Source: Ostrinia nubilalis
Lineage: Eukaryota; Arthropoda; Insecta; Lepidoptera; Crambidae
Length of the DNA: 64,000 nt
Assembly (NCBI RefSeq): GCF_963855985.1
Contig: NC_087105.1
Location: 3,412,501 to 3,476,500, forward strand
Reading direction: 5' to 3'
Shown here: positions 42,539 to 53,419 of the stretch, piece after piece
How the letters are laid out: the number at the start of each line of letters is the position of its first letter
Position numbering within the stretch: the stretch's first letter is position 1
Program-made: the position numbers and the translations under genes
The notes under the pieces: generated by a model
Seen by the model: the letters and a program-made list of their open reading frames with translations, nothing else
Told to the model about the DNA's origin: nothing
Databases searched by the model: none

Positions 42539-44204
42539 ACAATAAGTTTTCTCTCACCATTTTACTTACGTCAATTAAAACCTTCAGAATACAATGCTCT
42601 AACCAAAAAAGAACGAAGTAATTTTCTCTACGTTTACGCCATTAAAGAATTGTTAAAAAAAATCCCTCTGTTTTGACCACTTAGGCATTTATAATGCTTC
42701 ATTTACATCACATTCATGCCAAATCTGACCAAAAGATTTCCTCAAACGAATAATCTCAATCTGGAATCACTAACCAAAATTGTAAAAGAACTCATTTGCA
42801 TAAAAACCCAACACAAGCTGAGAGTGAATTATAAAATTCGCCCGTGACAAAGTCTCACCATTCAAAATCAGGTGTCTTTCTTCGCTCGACAAAAGTCGCA
42901 CGCCAATTCGTGCGAGTGCCGGAGTGACAAGAGGGCCAATAAGAGGCTCCGAGTGTCAGAGGACCAAGCTTACCCCCTCCGTGAGGCGAATACGCGATCA
43001 CGTGGGGTGCACAACTTTGTAAGGTTTAGGAAGTTTGGATAATCTTGGAAATTAGTTGTTGTGATCATTCTGGTTTTGAATGTAAGTGGTATTGTTACTC
43101 AAATTACGTACTTATTTTCCTTTAGAGGGCATGAGAATCACCATATGCGATGACCACCGCCCGTTGACATCTTTACCACACGTTTCTTTTTAACTAAGTT
43201 TACTGTACAAATAGGTATGTACCTAACTACACACAAAGGTCAAACGAAAACGCCTGTTTCAACTCTTAGTAACTTTTATTTTTAATAAATTCATTTTATA
43301 TTTGCATTTTTCAAGTGTGTGTTGTAACATGAATCAATCACTAAACCCTGAATAACCAAAATTTTAAATGGGTACCCTTCGAAGCGCAACATATTTTTCA
43401 TCATCAAGCAACATTTCACCAAAATACTAGAACACGTACAAAGAAATTCTCCGAAAATTACAAACTGCAACAAAGAAACAACCAACTTTGTCGCAACTAA
43501 ACGGCACTTCCACACTTCTGGAATACATCAGCCCCAGCCCCGAAGTTCCAAGCACCTGCAGTAAAAAGCGGAATTAAACGTTGTTAGTTGTTCCCGGGCA
43601 CATTACCCACACGCCGGCATAATGACCCTTCAAGGCCGGGATGGGGTGTCACGTGGACGTAAAGTATATTGATGTGGCTAAACAAGAGAAAGTTTGGCTA
43701 AATGTTTGGTTTTGAAGTAGAGACGACGGTACGTCAACTTAGATACCTCGACATCTTAAGAAGTTGCAAGAAATGCGATTTTACATCAACAGTGCATTTA
43801 TTTGTAACAAATGTTACATAGTCTAGCTCTAGAAATTCAACGTGAAATTGTAAGAATTTTACTTACCTGATTATTTAATACAGAAGATACATAACGGGAC
43901 GACTCACCTGCCTTTCCCACCTCTACAATCACAACACCTGTACAGCCACTCGATATACAGTTTGGCCTCAAATGAAACCCAACCAGTGAAGCTTCAGTGG
44001 TCCTGGGTTCTGAGTTCTGATAAGGGTGAGTTTGAAATAAATAGGTACTATAGTATAGTTACTTCCATCCATTGCAATGCAGGAGGCGTAATAGCTGAAC
44101 AACTATTAAACCTTTTAAAAAGAGACCGTGGACAAATTGGACATAAATTATGGGAACCTGTGAGCCGATAACTATCTACCAGTAACTTTAATTTTTTGGC
44201 TTAT
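42539..44204. other. Non-coding stretch
   Basis: No supported gene. Frames at 43291-43515 and 43962-44171 lack domains and splice context. Confidence 0.5.
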
Positions 44205-45470
44205 CCAGTAAACCCAATCCCCATCCAAAACGGCATTCAAAAGTGCACTTAGAAGCATTAGCTATGCAAATCGGAGCCATTTACTCATGTGTAGTCGCGT
44301 CATTCACCGGCATCCGATTAACTGGCTGGACGAATTGACTGTGCTCCGAGACCCACTTGGAATCAAGAGTCGAGGACGAAATTCCATGTCGTATAAGAGA
44401 CGCCATAGCCACAGAGTAGTTTAATAAACGTCAGTTAAAATGGATCATATTTACTCATTATCGTAATCATATTGGCTTGTACACTTGCCTTAGTATCTAC
44501 CTCTATTATACGAGTAGATTTTTTCTGGCTAGAAGAATTTACTGTGCTTCAGACCTACTTGGAATTAAGAGTCATGGACGAAATTCCATGTCGTATAGGA
44601 GAAGAGACGTTATGGCCACTGAAATGTCAAATTAAATAAGAATTTCAAATTCTGCCTGAATTATCAAAAGCCTAGAAAACCTTGGTTTCATTAACACGAG
44701 GACACTGAAGTCGGTAGAGACTCAAACAAAATAAAATTTTATTTTATAAAAAACAACTAAAAATTAAGTTAAGTTAGATTTTTCTGCCAAAATTTAATTC
44801 TTGTTGATTCATAAACCAATTTCAGCCTAGTCATAATACATTAATTAAGTAGGTACTTGCATATTCAGTTTATACGAAAACAACAGTCTCCTCGTTTAAA
44901 CAAGAACTATAAATATTTTTATCAGTGAAAACCCGCATCCAATACAGCCAAAACTGCAGGTAATATGGGCAAATGTTAATCAATACCTCCAATTTCCATC
45001 TGAGCCGTCGCTATCTATCCAAAACGGTGCATTCAAAAGTGCACTTTGCATTCCGCATGCAAATCGCTCTGTTGCCGTCATCCGGTAACCAGATTATGCC
45101 CACTTGGTGCAGCTTTCCGTGAGCACTTGACGTCGACTCAGGGATCATTTCGATGTGGACCTGTTTAGTTTAGTTGCTAATAATGCGTCTCTTCTGTGAA
45201 GGAGAATAGAGGACTATAAACTGTTCTAATAATGAAAATCTTCTATATAAATAAAAATGAATTGATGTTCGTTAGTCTGATTAAAACTCGAGAACGGCAG
45301 GGCTCCGCTCAGTATTATGTCATGCCACATGCCTGTTTAGTTTGGATGCTAATAATGCGTTTCTACGTCGGAGAAGGAGAATAGAGGACTATAAACCGTT
45401 CTAATAATGAAAATAGGTAATGAAACTAACATGACATCCGCTCAGTATATGTCATGCCACATATTATTAT
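44205..45470 (+). repeat. Region of diverged local duplications
   Basis: Three pairs of direct repeats interleave. CATTCAAAAGTGCACTT occurs at about 44230 and 45032. GACGAAATTCCATGTCGTAT with GAGACG and GCCAC occurs at about 44370 and 44577. GGAGAATAGAGGACTATAAA with TTCTAATAATGAAAAT occurs at 45161-45240 and 45331-45415. CCGCTCAGTAT-ATGTCATGCC occurs at about 45307 and 45440. Divergence between partners is substantial. A Helitron-like 5' end (TCTATATAAATAAAAATGAA) sits between the last pair. Confidence 0.7.
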
Positions 45471-45541
45471 CCCAGGTCATAACGCTGCTATTCTTAACAT
45501 CCCCTGTGGGACTTTTAAACTTAGTGGCGATACAAGTATTA

Positions 45542-45798
45542 TCTATACTTCTATACTTTAATATTATAAATGCGAAAGTACTTAACTCTGTCTGTCTGTC
45601 TGTTTTGCTTTCACGCCCAAACCACTGAACCGATTTTGATGAAAGGCATAGAGATAGTTTGAGGACCTTTCCTCATTCCGTTTGATGTCCTTACATAGGA
45701 TAGTTTTTATCCCGGTTTTTGAAACAGGGACGCGCGCAATAAAGTTTTTCTGTGACATAAAAAATTCCGCGCGGGTGAATCCGCGGGCGGAAATCTAG
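45542..45798 (+). mobile_element. Non-autonomous Helitron-like element (CTGTCTGTCTG family)
   Basis: It starts A|TCTATACTTCTATAC and ends CCGCGGGCGGAAATCTAG|T. Near the 3' end, GCGGGTGAATCCGC forms the GCGG/CCGC hairpin at the expected distance. The interior includes ATTATAAATGCGAAAGTA, ACCGATTTTGATGAAAGGC and TTTATCCCGGTTTTTGAAAC. A minus-strand relative is at 63493-63712. Confidence 0.8.
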
Positions 45799-45879
45799 TC
45801 TTTAACACGTTATTTTGAAAAAGTGTCGTTGTATTTATTTTTATTTTATTTTTCTTTATTAGGAAAACATACAGCTTAT

Positions 45880-45905
45880 ATTTATTTATTTATTTATTTA
45901 TTTAA
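45880..45905 (+). repeat. TTTA microsatellite at the LINE 3' end
   Basis: Six or so TTTA units border the minus-strand LINE fragment at its 3' side, so in the element's sense it is a (TAAA)n tail. The 12-mer AACATACAGCTT occurs on both sides of the run. Confidence 0.8.
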
Positions 45906-46850
45906 TGAAAGAAACATACAGCTTTTATATTACATATAGGTACAGGAAAAAGTTTAGTTTATTCATAAGCCAAAAAAGTTTCCAACGTTAATTTGTCAAT
46001 AGCGAAGACATATTATAAAAAGTTTCGTAGTAATTTAACTAGGTAATTTCGTTCATCAGAAACAAGATGATCCCACTTAAACGTGGTCAACCTTCTTAAC
46101 ATGTGAAGTAAAAACACGCAGAGAACAATTGAATATATCAATGTGACTGTATCGAACATTATGTGTGTTGCAAGCACGAACAAGAAATCTATTCTTTGAA
46201 TAATTAGTTCTACAAATAGGAACAGAGAAAACTGTATTGGAGCGGGCACTGAGCCTGGGGCACCTGAATGACACTCGGCTGAGAAGGAAGGATGAATCTA
46301 TGTAGTCATTTAAAATTTTAAACAAAAATACTTGATCCCTATGTTCACGTCTTAATTCTAATGACTGAAGCTGCGCTGAATGATCCCTAAACAAGTATTT
46401 AAGTCTTTTTAAGAATTTGTTTTGTATCCTTTCCATCTGATCAATATAAGTGGCATAAATTTGGTTCCATACTGTTGATGCATATTCGAGATGACTTCTT
46501 ACTAAGGAGTTATACAACATTATATAGGTGTTTATATTTTTAAAATCTTTACATTGACGAAAGACAAAACCCAACATTTTATAAGATTTCGCAGTAACTC
46601 TATCAATATGAGACGCCAAGTTAAGTTCATTATCTAGATATACTCCCAGGTCTCTCACCTCGGCCACTCTTTTAATCAGAATGTTATTAAATGTATAATT
46701 ATAATTAATCGGACGTTTTTTGCGTGAAAAGGTAATAGTATGACATTTATCAATATTTAATTTTAGGTTATTAGCTGAGCAATAATCATAAAAATTATTC
46801 AAATCGTTTTGAAATAGCAATGATTCTTCAACAGATTTAATGAATGATAC
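45906..46850 (-). mobile_element. 5'-truncated LINE fragment (Jockey/CR1-like)
   Basis: About 0.95 kb of a non-LTR retrotransposon on the minus strand, made of the C-terminal coding part (46077-46850) and a short 3' UTR with a TTTA-type tail. The catalytic part of the reverse transcriptase is absent, the normal result of incomplete reverse transcription. It is a different lineage from the Jockey element at 11876. Confidence 0.85.
46077..46850 (-). pseudogene. C-terminal part of a LINE reverse transcriptase
   Basis: The open frame begins just downstream of where the FADD motif would be. It reads LFQNDLNNFYDYCSANNLKL, RDLGVYLDNELNLASHIDRV, LYNSLVRSHLEYASTVWN and NKFLKRLKYLFRDHSAQ. These are the thumb and post-thumb signatures of Jockey/CR1-group polymerases. 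The frame is uninterrupted to its natural stop at 46077, so the piece may be young despite the truncation. It is not functional because the catalytic residues lie upstream of the break near 46850. Clade not assigned. Confidence 0.88.
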
Positions 46851-46855
46851 AAATA

Positions 46856-48102
46856 TTAAAAATATATAAGATAAAAATATTATGATACTTGTACCTACCT
46901 TTATCTAAAAATGAAATTACTGAAGATGTCAAAAGATGCTAGTGTGCATTAGAGCCAGTTTATAAGTGGACATGGATAGACCTGTGCGTTGGCCAGTCCC
47001 TAATACCATTTTTAAAGTCTCACCAAACCATGTCACATTTTTTCTGACCCTATCGCTAAAAATAGCAGATTTCTCAATTATATACGATATAGCGACAATT
47101 AGACGTCCCGAATCCCGATATAAGTGTGCAATAACGTTTTACGATACGCTAATGCATTGGGGATGTTGGTTTTAGTCTATTACGAGTACAGACTTAGTTA
47201 ATCTCCGTCCCACATTACCCGGAATGGACTAATTATGTTAATAATACAAAACATGTGCAAGGTTTGTGAGGTCTTATAATACTGTTGTTACTAAAGCTTG
47301 CTGAAAAATTTAGCTGAAAATTTCTTTCATGTTAAGTCTATTATTCTTTATTTGTTTTAGAGATCGAAGGAAACTTAACTAATAAAAAAATGAAAATGCA
47401 CATAAAAGCAATCTCATCTCAACTCAAAATTAAACTTCAACTGTTTTAGTAGGTAATCATAAATGAGAAAGGAATAAAGTTATTCAATAGGTACCTAGAT
47501 AAAATTAATCAGTCAGCTATATTTTTTTAATTCATTTTAGTTATTTTTGGTTTAGACCACAAGAGTGCGGAGCGTGAGAAGTTAAATAGATTAGTAATAT
47601 TTATTAGAATTAATCGATGTTCTGAAAATTTAAATGTGCCTATTGGTAAAACGAATACCCAATACTAGAAAGCCAGGTGAAGCCATAAAGTCACCAAACC
47701 TTAACCATTAACTTTCGTCATTTAATCCGATAAAACGTTGTAAACAGCCGATTATTTAAATCCCATACTTCAGAGCTATGGCTTCCCGAAGTTTTCTTTA
47801 ATGATTTGTTTAACTTGAAGGATTTCCACCCTTCGGAGAGTCCATTAAGGGTGTTATTGTAACGCATAAAAGCGGCACTCAAGTTTTATTAAGGGCAAAT
47901 GTTAATTAGCCAAATCTAATGCAAATCCTTTATTTTAGGCAAGAGTTTTGGCTGTGCGGTGAATTTATTTTAAGATGCATAATCCTACCTTGGCCATATA
48001 GAGGGTGCAAAGGACAAAACTTTAACAGTAAGATAAAACTGTGAAAGGGACTGTCGTCTGCGGTGTTTCCGGACCGATACTATCTGCAAGATTTCAAAAG
48101 AG
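46856..48102. other. Non-coding stretch
   Basis: Nothing recognised. Confidence 0.5.
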
Positions 48103-48450
48103 AGCGTACCTTAAAGGCCAGCAACGCACCTGTAATTTTTTAGTTTATTTATTTATTTATATTAACCGGCAGACAGTGGTGACGGAGTTTGTTGCGGCGC
48201 TTCTTCTCAGCACTTGCCAAATGTTGGTCTCCAAGCGCTGGTAGGGTAAAAAGATGAGACATGTAGAAGCTCTTTAAGAGCAAAATATTTGAAGATTTGT
48301 AAGCACTATTTAATAGTCTATACAAATAAAGACATTTTAACTTTGACTTTGACTTTGTAACGCCCCTGGGACTACGAGTGTCCATGGGCGACGGTAATCA
48401 CTTACCATAAGGTGATCCGTCTGCTCGTATGCCTCCTGTCACATAAAAAA
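48103..48450 (+). mobile_element. Poly-A-tailed SINE/LINE end, interrupted
   Basis: AGGCCAGCAACGCACCTGTA, then (after the insertion) CCATGGGCGACGGTAATCAC and GGTGATCCGTCTGCTCG, ending CCTCCTGTCACATAAAAAAA. This is the same repeat as 21796-22075 in the opposite orientation. It is split by the element at 48136-48355. Confidence 0.75.
48136..48355 (+). mobile_element. SINE-like or LINE 3' element with GACTTT-repeat tail, nested
   Basis: The 220-bp insertion is bounded by a TGTAA duplication (48131-48135 and 48356-48360). It contains GACAGTGGTGACGGAGTTTG, GCGGCGCTTCTTCTCAGCAC and ATACAAATAAAGACATTT, then TTTGACTTTGACTTTG. A microsatellite tail instead of poly-A suggests mobilisation by a LINE with that tail type. 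A minus-strand copy is at 57563-57670. Confidence 0.8.
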
Positions 48451-49964
48451 AGCATATTTTTGGAATCCAATTAATTTTCAGTTATTTAATGATTTGTTTA
48501 ATAACTGATTTGCCTGCTTTTTTCTTTACATCAAAATATTATAAATAACTTTAAAAAATACCTAATGCTGTTTTTATATGTAGTTATTGAAACTGAAGTT
48601 TCAAAGATTTAAAAGTAACAATGACTGACATTGATACTTAAACCCCCAGACAGAACTCATAAAAATTATACGGCATTTCAATGATAAAACATCAAACTGT
48701 TCATTAGTGTTCATACCGTATTAATAGTACAAAGTAATATGTATTTTGTATTGTATTTATTGTATTTCGAAGTTTATAGATTTACTACTCAGAGCCAATA
48801 TTGAGTTCCGAACTCAATAAGACAAAGCAGATGTTGCTTGTTTATGACATGAAGTTGGAAGGCAGAGCTAAACAGGGCCGTCGTCCAGATATAAAATATT
48901 ATAGCTCGCAATAAATACAAGTTTATTTTAGAAACCATAAAAAAGCACTAAAACGGGATAAGTAAAATACTTTGGCATTGAACTCGAGATAATGTCGGGG
49001 GAAACATAAAAAATGCTGTGAATTTCGCTTGATTGACTTGCTTTTTACATTGGCATAAAATGTATTTTGTGAGGATTTGTTGACATAAAATACACAATGT
49101 GACTTCAATTCAATCCATAAAGTATACAGTTTGCTTAGCATACCGTTTACGTTTCAGTTCCGGCCTCATGAAAAATCTCTGATAGCTAAGACTGAATTTG
49201 AATGTCATTATTAGTAAAGACCCATTTTCCTTATTGAAATTTCTATCAAATGACCTCTTTCTTTATTTTCAATTAATAAAGCCATGAGTACCTATCTACT
49301 GATCGCGGGGGCATTTCAGAAACCCCTGTCATTTTCAACTTTATAAAAGTATAGAATTCATGCAAGACTTAGGACATAAAAAAAATATCTTTTTCAAACT
49401 ACACAGCCGATATTTTAGCTTTACACCCTGTCACAGCCCTTACGATATTATATTGAAGACATGGCATTCCATCGCGAATCACACAAATGGATGTGCACAG
49501 CGCAGTTTTTGAATTAAATTCCGTCACAGAATTGAATGGTTTGCATTCCATTTGCATTTCAATTCAGATTTTACTTTGTAAGCTAGTAAAATACTAATTA
49601 ATTTATTGCTAATCTATTTTCAATTCATATTATGGAATAATAATGGACTTCAATAAATTAGATTAGTAATTTACCATTATTTATTCCAGTATTATTTTAT
49701 CAACTTGCTAATTCGGTAACAAATAATTTCTATACAAATTATTGAATTCATGAAATATTAAATTTTAATAGAGCTTATATTAATGTCATTGTAATGATAT
49801 TTGAGGCTATTTAAAATAATATCCTTGCAGGGATAGCAAGTACTTTACATAGTTTTGACGCAAAATCCGATAATCACAATAATATATTTTGGATTCAAAG
49901 AGTTATCCTATCCTCCCCTTTATCTAGGTGTGCGATATATTTGTCTATGCTATTTAACATTACA
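48451..49964. other. Non-coding stretch
   Basis: AT-rich; no supported feature. Confidence 0.5.
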
Positions 49965-50187
49965 TCTAAATATATTATAACTCAAAGATGACTGAGTGAC
50001 TGACTGCCTGACTGACATAGTGATCTATCAACGCACAGCCCAAACCACTGGACGGATCGGGCTGAAATTTGACATGCAGGTAGATGTTATTATGACGTAG
50101 GCATCCGCTAAGAAAGGATTTTACGAAACTCCACCCCTAAGGGGGTAAAACGGGATCCATGCGTACGAAGTAGCGGGCGGCCGCTAG
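49965..50187 (+). mobile_element. Non-autonomous Helitron-like element (GGGGGTAAAACG family)
   Basis: It starts A|TCTAAATATATTATAACTC and ends GTAGCGGGCGGCCGCTAG|T. It contains GACTGACATAGTGATCTATC and CTAAGGGGGTAAAACGGG. It is closest to 1004-1208, which lies in the other orientation. Confidence 0.8.
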
Positions 50188-50208
50188 TTAGACATATAGT
50201 TCTAGTGC

Positions 50209-50925
50209 TTAACTCAGTCAGTACCTGAGAGCGGCATGGGAGGGGTGACATTGACATATTATGACGTGACAGAGCATACAAATCTGTACGGCGAGCACGA
50301 AAAACTTTCGAGTTCGAAACGTTTGCGTATCCGAATCGCCATTGTACGGGCGGGAGGCAGTGGTTGTAAGGCACCGCTCCCGTGCCCGGGATATGCGGTC
50401 AGGAAGGAAACTAACTCCCTAGTGAGCCTAGAGTCCCTATTCCCTAAGACACTAAGTCCCTAGAGCCCTAGCCCTGCCTAACAATAAATACTAAGACATA
50501 ATAAGGTTTGATAGGAAGGAAGCTGCTCCCAGGTCGCCCAGGGCAGCAGCGTTAGGACGGCAGGTAGGCGGCGGGGACCCGCTGCCAGCCCGGCAGACTC
50601 ACCGGACTGATCATAGCGACGGCTAAGGGTGTCTTGGCCGCAGCGGGGGGAAATGAGACACAACGACGGACGGTTGATATCTGTTTATTGTTGTAATGCT
50701 ATTGGTATTTATACATGATTTATTTACTGTACACAATTAAAGGTTTATGCTAGTGTGCCGTCGGTGTAGAGTGCCGACGGTGCACGTTGAGGGTTCATGG
50801 GTCGCCCGGCGGTCGATGCTGACGGTGCAGCAGGATGTACGATCGTGCTCGTACAGCCATCAAAAGATTTAGTACGAAAACTACAACAGCGCCCTTGGGT
50901 ACGTGTCGTAAAGTGAACATATTAT
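50209..50925. repeat. Dispersed repeat interrupted by a solo LTR
   Basis: The left part (TAACTCAGTCAGTACCTGAG to TCCGAATCGCCAT) and the right part (GCCATCAAAAGATTTAGTAC to GTCGTAAAGTGAAC) are continuous in the uninterrupted relative at 30499-30620. The superfamily is unknown. Confidence 0.75.
50343..50855 (-). mobile_element. Solo LTR, 513 bp
   Basis: The element begins TGTACGGGCG and ends GTGCTCGTACA, so it has TG...CA ends with a short inverted repeat (TGTACG/CGTACA). A perfect 5-bp duplication GCCAT flanks it (50338-50342 and 50856-50860). The uninterrupted site is seen at 30499-30620. On the minus strand TATAAATACC precedes AATAAACAGATATCAACCG by a short distance, like a promoter and polyadenylation signal, hence the strand call. 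A truncated second copy is at 23673-23959. No internal gag/pol is present in the window. Confidence 0.85.
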
Positions 50926-50984
50926 TATTACTTATTAATATTCTGTGATATAAGCGCCACGGCTATTGCGAGTTTGCAATAAAA

Positions 50985-51365
50985 ATCTGGGGGCACGGCA
51001 GTGCCCCCGCCAAGTCGAGCGCGAAGCAAACACTGCCGTACCATCCTTTACTGGAACCATTTCGTCGCATTTTCAGGCCCCTATTTGAGAACCTCTGGAT
51101 AAGACCAGAACGCAGAAATTTTCGTCATCTAGTAAGCTATAATCACATACTTAAAATCCAAAATTTCAAGTCTGTAGGTCATTTAGTTCCGAAGTTAAGC
51201 GAAAGCAAAGTTTCGCATTTACGACACTCACTCACTCACTGATGATCATCAAAATAGAACTAGTACTTCCCATAAACTCAGAGAGCTGAAATTTGGTACA
51301 GAGTTAGGGTTTAATGGCCACATAAAGGGAAAACTATAAAAACTAGGAAAATCGAAGATCTGGAG
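50985..51365. repeat. Probable dispersed repeat beginning with a GC hairpin
   Basis: GGGGGCAC-GGCA-GTGCCCCC (50989-51008) is a perfect 8-bp hairpin with a 4-nt loop. It is followed by sequence typical in style of lepidopteran repeats (CTCACTCACTCACTGATGAT, GAGCTGAAATTTGGTACAG). No second copy is in the window, so the borders are uncertain. Confidence 0.4.
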
Positions 51366-51699
51366 TAACACCACATTCATAGTCAATACTACTCCGACAC
51401 CGTGGTGTTCGCCTGTATCGCTCACCGCTAGATGGCGCTAGCACTAGCAAGCGGTGCGGTGTCCAGATTTCTTTCCTTTCTAGAGCCCCCCGTCGATTAA
51501 GTTGAATGTTGTGTAATTTGCATTTCGTTGATTTTGTTTATTATATTGTAAGGTTCGCTAAGGTTATGTTATTAAAACAATTCTGATTCGTTGTCCATTT
51601 TAAAGGTCGTTGAGCTTATTTGTGTTTAATAATCGTAAAAAAAAATCAATAAAACGACGACGTTACATAATTTTGCCACTTTCTACAAAAAGAAGTGAA

Positions 51700-51861
51700 A
51701 TCCCACCAAAAACATTCTGTAAAAAACTAGCCAAGTCTCGATGGAGCTGCTTGTTTATCTCTAAAAAGTAATGAAATCTAGACAAAGTCGTGCCAAGTCT
51801 ATGGTTCCTTACTGCGATTTCTTTATTATTATAGTTAATGTTGTGTGACTTGGCCGTTGAA
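51700..51861. repeat. Left arm of a 162-bp perfect inverted repeat
   Basis: ATCCCACCAAAAACATTCTG to GTGACTTGGCCGTTGAA is the exact reverse complement of 52045-52206, with no mismatch found over 162 bases when compared base by base. The arms are separated by 183 bp. Identity ends abruptly at both borders. Confidence 0.97.
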
Positions 51862-51910
51862 CAATCTTTATTAAGATAATCATACATTTAAGTATTTTTA
51901 AAATACGCAG

Positions 51911-52044
51911 CTTTATTAAACCTACAATTGACTGGTTATTGTTGAATCAACGTTTTCCAAGTGGCAATTTTCCATCGTCAATGGGTAGCGGTTCTGGCGA
52001 CAGATTGGTGCAATGGTGTCATGGAGCACCTGGTTTTGTCACCC
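51911..52044 (+). pseudogene. LanC-like (LANCL) exon fragment
   Basis: After an acceptor-like AAATACGCAG the plus strand reads FIKPTIDWLLLNQRFPSGNF, then PSSMGSGSGDRLVQWCHGAP and GFVT. WCHGAPG preceded by RFPSGNFPSS is the signature of eukaryotic LanC-like proteins. In that family the Cys-His pair belongs to the zinc site of the (alpha/alpha) barrel and these proteins act on dehydroamino acids or glutathione. The 44 codons have no stop. Downstream the frame enters the inverted-repeat arm at 52045 and reaches a stop within about 20 codons. No donor site fits, and no other LANCL exon was found in the window. It is therefore a captured or broken exon, or less likely one exon of a gene extending beyond the window. 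Confidence 0.78.
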
Positions 52045-52206
52045 TTCAACGGCCAAGTCACACAACATTAACTATAATAATAAAGAAATCGCAGTAAGGA
52101 ACCATAGACTTGGCACGACTTTGTCTAGATTTCATTACTTTTTAGAGATAAACAAGCAGCTCCATCGAGACTTGGCTAGTTTTTTACAGAATGTTTTTGG
52201 TGGGAT
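52045..52206. repeat. Right arm of the 162-bp perfect inverted repeat
   Basis: Exact reverse complement of 51700-51861. In both arms, reading outward, one phase is open (KEIAVRNHRLGTTLSRFHYF, then INKQLHRDLASFLQNVFGG). I do not recognise this peptide. Confidence 0.97.
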
Positions 52207-52466
52207 ATAATATACTCTGCTGTGCTGACTGTACCTAGACTTTCTCAGAACCACCTATTTTCTTTCACAACGTTACCAGATTTCGAAGTTAGCGAGCTAA
52301 CCCGCACAAATATCCTGCCCATGTAAGTTTGAAAACTTATTATCGACAGACCTCGGGGACAACTCGACTGCTCGCGTTAACACAACTTCATCAAACTTGT
52401 CGCTCGCTAGAAAACATTACGATGTTGGGAGAAATTATGCTCATGGTTTATAACTATAGGTATAGT

Positions 52467-52675
52467 TTAACTTAGTCAGTGCCTGAGATATGGGAGCGGC
52501 ACGTGAGGGTGTTTTTGGGACATCAAACGTCAGCGAGACTTCAAATGTGCTTCAGTACCTCTAGCATGAACAACTTTCGTCTTCGAATCGTTTGCGTATT
52601 CGACAAAATTCAATACTCAATCTTCGAATTAAACGATAACGTGATAATTATTTTGATTCTAAAAATAAGTTTCGT
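52467..52675. repeat. Dispersed repeat (TCGAATCGTTTGCGTATTCG family)
   Basis: Joins the left part seen at 35030-35133 (TTAGTCAGTGCCTGAG, GAGGGTGTTTTTGGGAC) to the right part seen at 25520-25628 (ACCTCTAGCATGAACAACTT). It is the longest continuous member in the window. Confidence 0.7.
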
Positions 52676-52881
52676 CCATCTATTTCTCATACACATCAGA
52701 GTTTAAGATTGTTGGACGCTCAGTTGCTTATGTCACCTACGGCCAGTATTTTTGTCACCATTAACCTTGGATTCAATGGTTTTCAAGATTGTAATGATGC
52801 AAAGTAAGATCCTGAAGGCAAACACTTTTCCATGGTAAGAAATGACAGTGTACAAGCAGTCAAGCACAATCAGACACAATC

Positions 52882-53006
52882 CGTTCGTTCGTTCGTTTCA
52901 GCCAAATGACGTCCACAGGTGGACAAAGGTCTCCTCCAAGGATTTCCAAAATGGTCGCCCGCATCCAGGCACCTCCCACAACCTTCACAAAATCGTCGGT
53001 CCACCA
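52882..53006 (-). mobile_element. RTE-clade LINE 3' tail
   Basis: CGTTCGTTCGTTCGTTTCAG, then CAAATGACGTCCACAGGTGG, CGCCCGCATCCAGGCAC and AAAATCGTCGGTCCACC are the reverse complement of the CGAA-tailed RTE subfamily. Small deletions break the frame. Confidence 0.8.
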
Positions 53007-53187
53007 ACTATCAGTACATTCAAGTAATGTCATTACCAATGACAGTTTGGTGGTTGCAATGATTATGAAGGAATAACGTATAGAGTGCGACAAGGCAAGG
53101 TAAGGCGACAAGGTTTGTATGTGGAGAGATTTAGAACAACGTTACCAAAAGAAGGAATGACAGTAATATTGACATTATTATTACTGA

Positions 53188-53419
53188 CTAGCTGTGCCCG
53201 CGACTTCGTACGCGTGAAAACCCGTTTTTGCAACATTTTTCATTGTTGCTCTGCTCCTATTGATCGTAGCGTGATGTTGTATAGCTATAGCCTTCCTCGA
53301 TAAATGGGCTATCTAACACTGAAAGAATTTTTCAAATCGGACCAGTAGTTCCGGAGATTAGCGCGTTCAAGTAAACAAACATACAAACAAACTCTTCAGC
53401 TTTATAATATTAGTATAGA
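53188..53419 (-). mobile_element. Non-autonomous Helitron-like element (GAAGAGTTTG family)
   Basis: A|CTAGCTGTGCCCGCGACTTC at one side and TTATAATATTAGTATAGA|T at the other. On the minus strand it is the same layout as 20904-21132, with both ends intact. Confidence 0.8.

Noticed and set aside
51663..52210. Two similar small proteins encoded on opposite strands
   Set aside because: They are the two arms of one perfect inverted repeat, so the shared peptide is a consequence of the repeat. No start or domain supports them as genes.
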